From contig OX467092.1 in the NCBI GenBank assembly GCA_950106755.1, positions 10,974,001 to 11,038,000 of the forward strand: DNA of 64,000 nucleotides, written 5' to 3'. The stretch comes from Climacium dendroides. Lineage: Eukaryota > Streptophyta > Bryopsida > Hypnales > Climaciaceae. Positions 46,285-56,480 of the stretch are shown in pieces; the stretch's first letter is position 1, and each line of letters starts with the position of its first letter. A model generated the notes under the pieces. The model saw only the letters and a program-made list of their open reading frames with translations, searched no databases and had not been told where the DNA came from. Made by a program: the position numbers and the translations under genes.

Positions 46285-46390
46285 GAGCAACATTTTTCTT
46301 TTACTGTAGCTCTTGTGTTCTTGGTAGCATGCCATTGCATTAAATTTGGAGGGACGTTAGGGTACTCACTCCATTTTGTCAGAACTAACA
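46285..46390 (+). repeat. Dispersed repeat (inverted partner of 12826-12930)
   Basis: It contains TTTACTGTAG, AGCATGCCATTGCATTA, TTTGGAGGGACG and TGTCAGAACT in the same order as the reverse complement of 12826-12930. Confidence 0.65.
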
Positions 46391-49356
46391 CAATCTCCCC
46401 CCCCCTCAAAAGCGATGATTGGGAGTTGTTGTGCATGAAGAAGGTGTGATACCTCTTTTGTACTCACTTGTAGAAGTGGATCAATGTTGTAATTTTCTAG
46501 TGCTTTCCCCATGCATATAATCTACCTAACATTGATCCTACTTTTGGCACCACACATGCACGTCAATTTAGGTGAAGTATTGTAGCGATTGTAGGAATGC
46601 AATACCAAGAATGAGAAGTTGTGGGACATGGAGGGTGAAATCTTCGCTCGCAAAATCTTCTTCACACCCATTCTTTACTTCCGAAAAAAAATGGCCATTT
46701 TCAATCTTCAAATAATGAGACATCCGCAAAGAAATGAAAGTCAACAAAAAAGTGCCATTAGATTTTAGAAGGCACAGGAGGGCCATTTCAAGTATATTCC
46801 CCATGTTGCAAACCAGACATTGTAGGCCAAAATAAAGAATAATAAAAATATAAGAAATAAAACTTTAAAATATTTTTTAAAAATAATTAATTAATTAATT
46901 TTTTGAATGAATTAACTATTATTATCCAACATGGCAGTTGTTCTACCATATCAAGTTGCTATTGTAGCTCAGTTCCCACAATTTAGAAACTCTTGGGAAC
47001 TTACGACCTTGTTGAATAGATAAATCTCATCTAATGCACATCCCCATTCTTTGAAGATTGAGGATGGAGTGAAGAAGGGGTAACAATACCTATTATTTGC
47101 AATACTACAAAAATATATTTTCAATACTGTATTGTATCTCCATTGAAACAATATTTGCAACAAAGGAGGGCTTTTTTGTACGTAGTGGATGATAATTTGT
47201 AACCTCATCCAAATACACGTACATTCATCTAGATGGCATGATATTATTCAAAGATTTTGAAACAATTTTAGTATTACAAAGGATCATTTATTCTCAAAGT
47301 GAAAATATATCATCAAATAGTACCTCAAAAATGATTGTATCACTTTTTGAGCGATAGATTGCTTCAAAAAAATCATTAGTCAACTAGGTATTTGAAAGTT
47401 TTATAAAAGCTTTACCTAGGTTGTAGTACTCTATATAAATGAAGGTGCATTAGTTACAAGACATGTAGTCAATCGTATTTTGGAAATTGATTTGACCAAT
47501 CTTGTAGGGCTTAAAGGATGGTTTGATTTTCAAGTAGGAATTTTAAAATGTGAATAGAATTTTCAACTTTATTTAACAATTTTGAACCAAAGATAAAATA
47601 TATGTGTACAATTAAATAACAAGAGAAAAAATCCCACTCCAAAAACTACATCTTCAAATTCATTTTTCCTTCAGTTGCCATGGATCAACTATTTGCAAAT
47701 CACACTAATAATTATGCAATATAAATATACTAAAATTGACAAAATTTGCATTTGACAATACCAAAGAGCAATTGTGGACTCCCTAATTGCTTCCTAATTT
47801 GCATTTTGCTTCCACCTTTCAGCTTTCATTGTATTATACACTTAATTACATTCACATCTCTTAAATAGAGTCATCATACAATAGAATCTAATATTCTTAC
47901 AAATTGTTGGAATATAATCCTTGTTTATGAGTCTATTCTTGGTTGGAAGTTTTTGTTTTTTGAAGCCAATAAGTGTTGAAATTCTTGGTCATTGTTTTGT
48001 GCTTTAGACTTTGGAAAAGTTTGGTTATATAGTAGCTAACCCATTTCTGATCACCTCCCATTTTGGCAATGTAGGTTGCTTTCTTTCCTTGCACAAAGAA
48101 ATGAACACTAATCAATTATGACGTAGTTCATAGTGCAATTATAGTGCATTATGATTAGCTACAAAACTCTTGATACTGCAACCAAATCTTGGTGTATTTT
48201 GCACCCAGCCCTTGGTAAAAAATAGGAAGGTCTATTTTACTAGTATGGATCAAACAAAAATTTTAGCTAAAAAATTCATAGTAGTTATGTTTTGAGAAAT
48301 AAAATTCTAGAAAATTGTGGAATTCTTCCAAACACTATTTTTGTAGATGGAAAAATTTCCACACTCAAGAAATCCTAGCTTCATATACACTTAATTGCTT
48401 AAGTGGTTATAAATGGATTGTCTACCTTATAGTAATGTCCCTACGATTTAGCTACGCACTGACAAAAATGACAACATGAAAACATTTCATAGCATTCCAA
48501 TAAATGAAGCAACTTTAATTGTACTATACAAAATGATGGCAGTTTATTAGCTCTTTGGATAGAGATCATGGCATCAACTCTCTTGGTTTTTGAGCCTGAG
48601 TTTAGAAATCCTATTTACAATGACATTTGTACTACACTACATAATTAGGGTTGGGTTGGAGTGGATAGAGCCTCATAGTCACACTATTTTTGTTATATAA
48701 TTATAGTATTGGTCTCAAAATGACATTCATGACCCTTGTGTGACCTCCATTCCTTGATGCCTCATGATTGTTCTCCAATACTCATACTTTGTGTGGTAAG
48801 AGAAGATTCACATATATATAATTGAATATACATGTATTTATACTTTTTAATTATAATAATTCTCTATGTATGAGTGATGCAATAAAAATAATGGAAAATC
48901 ACTCCAAATGTTTTGAAACTTTGCCACAAAATAAATCAACTAATCAAACACTCACATACCAATTTCTACTTCTATTTAAGATATTGATCACCATTGATGT
49001 GCATTTTTCCACTTCCAACATTTTGTCAAGTCACGGCCTCCCCATCCTAATTATATTTCATACATAACTTGTATGTCCCATATTCATTGTAGCCAATTTT
49101 TTGATACAAAGCAATAGATAAGTTAAGAAAGTTACCTTTCAAGTATTGTAGCAATATCATGTAAATTCAATAAGATTGAAGCTCCTCAAATATCCCCTTC
49201 TTAGATGTCTTAGATTCCAAATAATTGAGGACTTCAAGTGAACGGTTGAGAATCAAATGAAGCCTACCTTCGAGAATTCTAGTGACAGATGGAGAAGCTT
49301 CTAAAGAGCAAAAGAAAAACACCATCGTTGGCCCATTGATTTTCACATATAAGGTA
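46391..49356. other. Intergenic, no gene seen
   Basis: It includes a dispersed repeat at 46785-47030 (partner at 14128-14330). The rest is AT-rich with short frames only and no recognisable gene or element ends. Confidence 0.5.
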
Positions 49357-49669
49357 GGAGGTTCTAAAAGTGCACATGTTATAAAATCACCCACCTCTTC
49401 AAATGTACACTATTTGTACATGTTGCTTTTTCATAGCCTTCAACAACATACAAACAATTAATAAGGCAGGCGATTTAAGAACCCTATGCCATTTCAACTT
49501 CAAAAATTTCATAACTAATTTCACAAAAATCCAAAAAAGTAATGAAGCAACTTAAGTTAGGTACCAATTCTACTTGTCTTTGAAGGAAATTTTATTGAAA
49601 AATATTTCAAGAAGCTTCACCTCCCCAAAATTCAGTTTCAACTCTTAGGTGGGTGATTTATAGACCTCC
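49357..49669. mobile_element. 313-bp MITE flanked by TA
   Basis: The left end GGAGGTTCTAAAAGTGCAC and the right end GGTGATTTATAGACCTCC are inverted with mismatches. TA flanks both sides (49355-49356 and 49670-49671). It is related to the MITE at 7314-7596 in end sequence and target choice. It is non-coding. Confidence 0.55.
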
Positions 49670-49724
49670 TACCCTACCTTAGTTGCCAATGTTCACAAAA
49701 CTGGCTAAAATTCACTCCAATGCT

Positions 49725-49985
49725 ACTTAAAAGTTCTAGTAACTAAATGAGCATTGGAGAAAATCCTTGAAAAAATTAGACTTTTGCCAAGAATTGCAAC
49801 AAATAGTAGAATTTGATAACCCATTTGCAACTTCCTTGACATTGGAATTAGCATCTACTTAAACCATTTTGTATTTCGATACTCCTAGTAATCCTTTACA
49901 ACTTGCAAAATCCATTCTTTTCTATTTTCTTTTAATACTACTCCTTCTCAAGGTAGACAAAGTTGATGCTTGTTAATCCTTAAGC
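49725..49985 (+). repeat. Dispersed repeat, copy 2 (partner at 385-690)
   Basis: See the partner entry for shared words. Here the copy directly follows the right end of the TA-flanked MITE by about 55 bp. Confidence 0.7.
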
Positions 49986-50314
49986 GCTTCGACGTTCACA
50001 TTTTGGACAATGAACAAAGGGCTTGCAAGTGTTGTTTTGTACAACTAATTTCTCATTCATCTAATGTAGCACTTGAATCTTGAAAAGACAACCTTCCTTA
50101 ATGACCAATTTCATGAAATTAAGATAAATGATATTTTTGGACAAAGATATATGCAAAAATGTGCAAAAGTTCAAAAAAAGGATTGAGGCGTTAACCCTTG
50201 AACACCCCAACACCCTAAATGTGGCTTCTTACTATGAGACATTTGACCATTATAATGTCCTAAGTTGTATGGTGAAAATTTCCACAAATTTCTCCAAAGA
50301 TGTCTTCCCTAGCA

Positions 50315-51184
50315 TCGTACTACTAAAATCACAAGTCCCTCTGTAATATCATAAATACTATCATTAATACTAGGGGTTCATGCTTGCTATGCTACGCATT
50401 CATTGTATCACATATTAGTAAAAATTTGATATATTTGAATAGAATGCATGATAATGATTTCAATAAGTCTTTAAAATAATTATTTTAATTATTTTATAAA
50501 AATATTTTCAATCATGCATACATAGAAATCATATTTTTCCACAATGTGATTTTATTGAAATAGAGTAGCAGTTCACAATCACCTTTGTAATATCACTTTT
50601 TACAAAGGGTGATATTATAGAAATAATATGGTCATTGCAATTGAGGTGATATTAAAGAGGATCAATATGGTGATATTATAAAGGTAGCAATTCCATTGCT
50701 TCTCTTGTCTTTATACTTCTTTTGCATTTCTATGATTTTGTGCTTTTGTGAGCTTTGAGCTTCTAATTTCAATTTTCTATTGCTACTACCAAATGATTTG
50801 AGAAATTTATTAGATTGATCCGATTTTGGATTCCACAACAATTAAATTGTTCACAAAGCTTTTGAGATTTACAAGTTTTTCCTTTAAATTCTTCTATTTG
50901 AGTTGCCATTGTTTATAACAATTGAGTCAAATTTCTAATGCATTCTAATGTATGTGTATCTCTTACCATTTTCATTATTGCATGTATTTCATTCATCATT
51001 CATTAAATTTCTATTATTTATTTCAATATATGTTTATTTATTAAAAAATCATATAATAATTTTAATAATTTTTATTCGAAGATTTTTTGAAATTCTTACT
51101 CTACATTGTATCTAATACATAAAAATTCTTACAAAATTCTAATGGTGAATGCGTAGCATAGCAAGCACCGGGATCACTATTAGT
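50315..51184 (+). mobile_element. Helitron-like element with a nested antisense relative
   Basis: The 5' end TCGTACTACTAAAATCACAA follows an A, and the 3' region AATGCGTAGCATAGCAAGCA leads to CACTATTAG before T. This pairs with the cleaner 322-bp copy at 38073. Soon after the 5' end, an inverted 3' terminus (CTAGGGGTTCATGCTTGCTA at 50370 on) marks a second member in antisense, probably reaching about 50570. There is no Rep/helicase frame. The final tetranucleotide is imperfect. Confidence 0.45.
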
Positions 51185-51342
51185 CACATGTCAATCATTC
51201 TGCTAACAAAGTACCCCCATGGCAGGCCACTATTCAGCATTGGGCGCTGTGTGTGTCCTTTTAAACTTGAAAATAGGAGACAAAATCCCTTTCCAGATAA
51301 GCTTCCAAGGCAACAGGATTCTCAAAATTCTCTGCCAGGGCT

Positions 51343-52070
51343 TGACTTTTAACCCTCAAATGCCGGGTTGGTGACTATGGAAACCAGCCCTTTGGGAACC
51401 GTGTCATATCATTTACTTTACAAAAACCAAAAATATTCATTGGGAGTCAAAACTACTATAGAAGATTTCCCCTTTCCACCCCCAATTTCGTGGACGAATA
51501 GTTGCATTTTTGTCCTATACAGGAGAATTTCTTGTCATTCATCGGACCGAAAATGTCCGTCGCGGCGTTTATGGGTTAAATGACCACATCCGGTCTTGTA
51601 TCCATCCAATTCATCAAGCAAAACTTGAAGGCCATATTTGGAGTTATTTTTGTCCAAAATGTGCCACGTGTTGCATGGTGATAGGTTGGGATGTAGAAAA
51701 CTTGATGTGGAAATTCAATTTGGGCACTTTCCCTATTAGATGGCATCTCTCATCTCCCCAAAATGAGATCTTCTATTCGTCACCCCCTCCCAATAAGACC
51801 TTATACTTTTTTGTAATTGATCATCTTCATATTGTAGTTTAACCTTTAAATGTCAATAAGGACATTTTTTGGTTTGATGGATGACCGAGAATTGTTCTAG
51901 TAGGAGAGATCTACAACTATTCATCCTTGGAATTTTGTTGTGAAAAGGGGAGGTCTTCTATAGTAGTTTGACTTCTAATGAATGGTTTCACAGTTTTTTA
52001 AGCAAATGATTCACATTGTAACCAAATAGATGATTTCCACGATCACTAGTCCGTCCTTTAAGGGTTAAAT
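51343..52070. mobile_element. Foldback element with 257-bp unique centre
   Basis: The left arm (51343-51580) starts TTTTAACCCTCAAATGCCG, and the right arm (51838-52070) ends CCTTTAAGGGTTAAA. They are inverted over about 230 bp with shared words such as GAATAGTTG/CAACTATTC and CCCCTTT/AAAGGGG. The centre (51581-51837) is not repeated in the window. It is the same family as 30219-30668. Confidence 0.75.
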
Positions 52071-53186
52071 TTAAGACATCTTTATTCATATACAACTTTC
52101 ATATTTACCTCATATTATTAAAAAATTTAGTAACTTTTAGAAAAGTTGTACCATAAGAGGAAAAAAAAAGAAAAAAGATTTCCAATCTTTATGAGTTTCA
52201 AATTTTTTTTTTCAATCATTATGAATTTTGCCAGAACTAGAAATGCTTCCAATAGAAAATGAAAAATGAATTTTAATATTTTCAACATTCAACATTCACT
52301 TACTTTAGGCTTAAAGCATAGGTTGAGAGTAGTTGCTTGGCCCAAACAACTAAAAGGTGGTGGTTTTCTAATAGACACGTGGTACTATCCAGTCAATCCA
52401 AAGTCAAAATTGTGGGTCGCAACCTATCTATTCTTCTCGATCTGGTCACCAAGCAACAAAAAGTAACGAATGAGCAGTCGTCTCTAACAATAATGTTTCC
52501 ACAACCATGACATCGTGCTTTCCATGTGGGTTCAATAGAAAAACACCCCGCGCATAAATTAGGTCATTTCTGTTGAAAAAGAAAGTGCCATGCATCAACT
52601 TGTGAATGGTGTGAAGCAACTTGGGAGTCTGATGAATCTGCTGTCCAAACTCAATTTCGACACCTGGGCTTCAGCAGAAAGCAAAAGGGGAGAATGTGTC
52701 GCACCCCAAACGAACACTGTTTGTGTACGACACTGCAGTAGCATTATTCTCAAATTCTCAAAGATTATTTCATATTCAGGGTCGATCCGCCAATTCTTTT
52801 GTTGGCAACATAAAAAATTCAGAGAAACAAATTCAACACTCCCAAGTACAGTAACTGAAATCCTTCCGATGATGCAAAATTTTAGAACTAGACTAGATGC
52901 TTAGGTCAAAGCAATAAAAGATCGAGCGGTATCGATCCTCGTAATCAATAAACTTTTTAAGTTACGACACCAACTGAATTTGATTCTCCAACCCAACTGT
53001 ATCGTGCAGGTCGACGCCCCAAAGCAAGGCTTCTGTCATGACTAGTAAGAATACAAACAGAGTGAAGGCTAAGAATGTTCACTACAATTCGAGTCCCTTG
53101 ATCAAGAGTGTTGCCAGAATTCCAACATTCTGATTAAGTGAAACTATTTTGAAATTTTTGATGAACGCCGCTCCTCCTTCCGATTT
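52071..53186. other. 3' flank of DPE1, no gene recognised
   Basis: A 104-codon plus-strand frame (52590-52904) lies here in less AT-rich sequence but resembles nothing I know. The part next to 53186 would be the 3'UTR of the minus-strand gene. Confidence 0.4.
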
Positions 53187-55160
53187 CTAGAGAATTGTAC
53201 AAGGGGGGGATCCGTTTGATTGAGATGGTTCAGGATGGAGAGAAGATACTGGCAAGGGCTTGCCGTTTTGCGTTTGCCCCGCCTTACCATTGCCTTCTTG
53301 TTCCTCAGATTTCGCTTTCGCTTTCGCTTTGGCTTTGGCTTCCTGCTTTTCCAGCGCCACCAAGTGCCTCGGCAAGCGGTTGAAGTGCCTCAAGCACTCT
53401 CGCAGCCTCGTTCTCTCCGCTTCCAGCTCCTTGAAGATCCCTGGCTCCCCCACGCGCCACCCCCAATTCCCCGCTTGCGTCGCGGGCGTGTTCATTCTCG
53501 CTTCATCGCCTAGCCCTAACACGTCCTGCATAGGGATGATCGCTGTGTTCGCCACCGAAGAAACCGCGCACTTGATGAATTCCCAGTGCACGTCTGTGTC
53601 CGTTTTGAATCGCATGTAATCTTTCACATGCTCTCGCTCGGCGTTTCCCGCTTTCTGCCACCACCCTACGACGGTATCGTTGTCGTGAGTCCCAGAGTAC
53701 ACCACTTGATCGATTTCGTGGTTATGCGGCAAGTGCGGATTCATCGCGTCTCCCCCGAAAGCGAATTGCAGAACCGCCATGCCTGGCGCATTGATGTTCT
53801 TCCGCAAGGAAACCACGTCGCTCGTGATCACGCCGAGATCTTCGGCGATGATGTCGACTTTGCCGACGGCTTCCTGGATTGCATCGAAGAAAGGCTCTCC
53901 CGGGCCGACGAGCCACTTACCGTCCATCGCCGTGGAAGCTTTCGCATCCACAGCCCAGTAGCCTGCGAGACCACGAAAATGGTCGATTCGAAACTCGTCG
54001 TAAAGCTCGAAGGCGCGCCGCATTCGATTCGCCCACCATGAGTATTTCTCCTTCGCCATCTCTCGCCAGTTGTAGAGCGGGCTCCCCCAGAGCTGCCCTG
54101 TTTCGGAGAAAGCATCAGGCGGGACGCCGCTCACCATAGCCGGTTCCCCTGTTTTAGGGTTCAGCTCGAACATCCGTCGATTTGCCCAGACGTCCCCGGA
54201 GTGCCCCCCCACGTAGATCGGCATGTCGCCAACAATTCGAATTCCGAGCTTGTTCGCGTATCGATGCAATGATTGCCATTGCCTTTGGAACAAGAACTGC
54301 TCCGCAATGAATGAATCAATAAATTCCGCATGCTCTATTTTGGCCGCCTCAATTGCTTCAGGGTCTCGGTCTCGTAACTCCTCCGGCCATTCCCACCAAT
54401 GCCGCGCGTCAATCGCATTATCAATCGCGGCGAACAACGCCGCTTCTTCCAACCATGATGAGATTCGCGGATCGTTTCGAAACTTCTCCAGCTCCTCTCG
54501 CAATGCGCCCTTGCTACCCACGAGATTCGCCGAGGCTTTCGCAATCAACGGGTCCTTCGTCCTCGCCACGGCGTCGAAGTCCACTCTCCCAAGAGGGACG
54601 GGATCCGGAAGCTCCGATTCTTCCAACAACCCGTCGTCGACGAGACTCGCAAGCGAGATCAAAAGCGTGTTGCCGCAATTGGCGTCCACGCCTGCGTAAG
54701 GCGATCCGTCTTCGCCTCCTTTCCGCCCTGGTGGGACGAGGGGAAGCACCTGCCACACAGTGCATCCCGTGGATTGCAACCAATCCAGAAACGTGTAAGC
54801 TTCTTCTCCGAGCTCTCCAATTCCATACAACCCAGGCAGAGACGAAGGGTGGAGGAGCAAGCCGCAACGGCGCTCAGGCTTCGTCTTGTTCGGATCGTCG
54901 TCCGCGTAGTCGCTCGGATACGCATCCCCAACTTGAAGCTCCTTCGGGATTCTCACTTTCTCCAAGACGTTCTCGTGAGTTGCAGTCGCATTCTCAATCC
55001 TCGAAGCTACAGAGGCTGTGATTGCTACCAACCGCGGATTGTCTCGCTTCATAACACACAACCTCCTCGAGAGCGAAATCTGTTCACTCCATGAACCTTT
55101 CGACGTCGAGGTTGCACGCAGTCCCAAGAGCTGACATGGGGAAACATGGCAGGTCGTCAT
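53187..55160 (-). CDS. DPE1: DPE1, plastid 4-alpha-glucanotransferase (disproportionating enzyme), 657 aa
   Basis: A single uninterrupted frame encodes a GH77/MalQ-type enzyme that transfers glucan chains between maltooligosaccharides, recycling maltotriose in starch breakdown. Landmarks: LLHPSSLPG near 102-110, WQVLPLVPP at 136-144, GSPYAGVDANCGN at 152-164, the presumed nucleophile D393 in FRIDHFRG, the acid/base E440 in IIAEDLG, D493 in SGTHDND, then MQDVLGLG and MNTPAT. The first about 95 residues fit a plastid transit peptide. After residue 600 there is an extra tail of about 57 residues with an Ala-Lys repeat, ending CTIL. The coding region is strongly GC-rich against AT-rich neighbours and has no intron, unlike most plant DPE1 genes, so a retrogene origin is possible. 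Confidence 0.95.
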   Translation of the reverse strand: MTTCHVSPCQLLGLRATSTSKGSWSEQISLSRRLCVMKRDNPRLVAITASVASRIENATATHENVLEKVRIPKELQVGDAYPSDYADDDPNKTKPERRCGLLLHPSSLPGLYGIGELGEEAYTFLDWLQSTGCTVWQVLPLVPPGRKGGEDGSPYAGVDANCGNTLLISLASLVDDGLLEESELPDPVPLGRVDFDAVARTKDPLIAKASANLVGSKGALREELEKFRNDPRISSWLEEAALFAAIDNAIDARHWWEWPEELRDRDPEAIEAAKIEHAEFIDSFIAEQFLFQRQWQSLHRYANKLGIRIVGDMPIYVGGHSGDVWANRRMFELNPKTGEPAMVSGVPPDAFSETGQLWGSPLYNWREMAKEKYSWWANRMRRAFELYDEFRIDHFRGLAGYWAVDAKASTAMDGKWLVGPGEPFFDAIQEAVGKVDIIAEDLGVITSDVVSLRKNINAPGMAVLQFAFGGDAMNPHLPHNHEIDQVVYSGTHDNDTVVGWWQKAGNAEREHVKDYMRFKTDTDVHWEFIKCAVSSVANTAIIPMQDVLGLGDEARMNTPATQAGNWGWRVGEPGIFKELEAERTRLRECLRHFNRLPRHLVALEKQEAKAKAKAKAKSEEQEGNGKAGQTQNGKPLPVSSLHPEPSQSNGSPPCTIL

Positions 55161-56480
55161 AGCCGCAGTTAACTAAGGAAACGCCCGCCTCTGCTCATAC
55201 TCCTGGAGAATTCAGAAAGAGCACGCACACAATGAACTTAGATTACATCGTTCGACTTCGGCAACCAGAATCGGAATACACGCAGCATCACGTCAGTCAG
55301 CTACATTGCAACACGAAGCATGAATGTCACACACCGAAATCCACAGGACAGTAAGAGAGTTCGCAACGACTCCCTAAAAGTACAAACCTCTTCACCCACC
55401 TCTCACCAACAACGCCCACCCAACAAGGTACTTCATCTCAATGACTGCAAGAACTAAACCACAAAACTACCAATAAATCCAACCTCTCACGCAACTCACC
55501 CACCAGATTGGTACCAACCCGCTGGTTTTCACTACAAGCAAACATCACTGCAACCAATCTAACAACCATGAAAACAGGAAGCTTCAACGGAATACTCCAC
55601 ACTTCGAAACTGATGTACTCACAACTCGGATTGCTGCTTTCTGGTCCAATTCTTATGCAACACAACAGAACAAGAAAACAGGAAGCTTCAACGGTGCCAC
55701 CAACTGATATACTCACAACTTGGACAGCTTTTCTGCTACAATTCCAGTGTCACCGAGTGGGTACAGAGTAGGTTCGTGAATGTGGCGATGTTGGCCATAC
55801 CTGATGGATGTGAAGTGGCAGTCGGGATTGTTGCGACTGCGAATCAAGGCTCCGAGCAGTGGTGGGTGATGGTTGATGTATCAACTTTTTGCAGGACCGG
55901 TGCAGACTGAAACAGTTGACGGAGAGAGAAAGTAGTGAATGTAGACAAAGCAAGAATCATGCAGGGGTGGACGTGGGGGTGGGGGAGGGGGCCAAAGAAG
56001 GGGATTGATTGGAATGTTGATTGAATCTCGGCCTGCTTGCCCTGCTGCCTGCCTGTTGCGGTGACGGCTACCTTACGGCTGCAGTGCAAGCTGATTATTG
56101 GTGACGGGGGATTCGTAGGAGCGCCGTAGTGTAGACTTGGGGAGCCGTCGCCGTCGCCGTCGCCGTGTGTCTCTCTGATATCCCGCCGGACGCTTGCTGA
56201 TAAGCTTTTCCACCCCAGAATCTCCACGGGATACGGTACGGAGCCTGGGTTGACACGGGATTGGGGTGGGCTCCCCTTACTTACCCGTGATGGGGGGCAC
56301 CGGTACAGGTCACTTCATTACGGGGTGTTCAGAGCGTGGCCACCGTGGGCCGCTAAATCCCCACGGCAGGATGGCGTTAGAGTCCCGGCCACTGCTGCAA
56401 GCTACCTCCCCACCGAACAGACAGGACGGGCGGTCCAAATGCAATGCTGACTCTGCAATGACTACAAGCTCCAACTAATA
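55161..56480. promoter_or_regulatory. GC-rich upstream region of DPE1
   Basis: High GC continues upstream of the start codon, unlike the rest of the intergenic DNA. The word GAAAACAGGAAGCTTCAACG occurs twice (about 55569 and 55674), each followed by ATACTCAC or GTACTCAC shortly after. A CGCCGTCGCCGTCGCCGT run is near 56147. A possible 3' splice site TTTCCTTAG lies just before the start codon, so a 5'UTR intron may exist. I see no coding exon. Confidence 0.4.

Noticed and set aside
53195..55094. Many plus- and minus-strand frames overlapping DPE1
   Set aside because: They are shadows of the GC-rich DPE1 gene in other frames; none has a domain.
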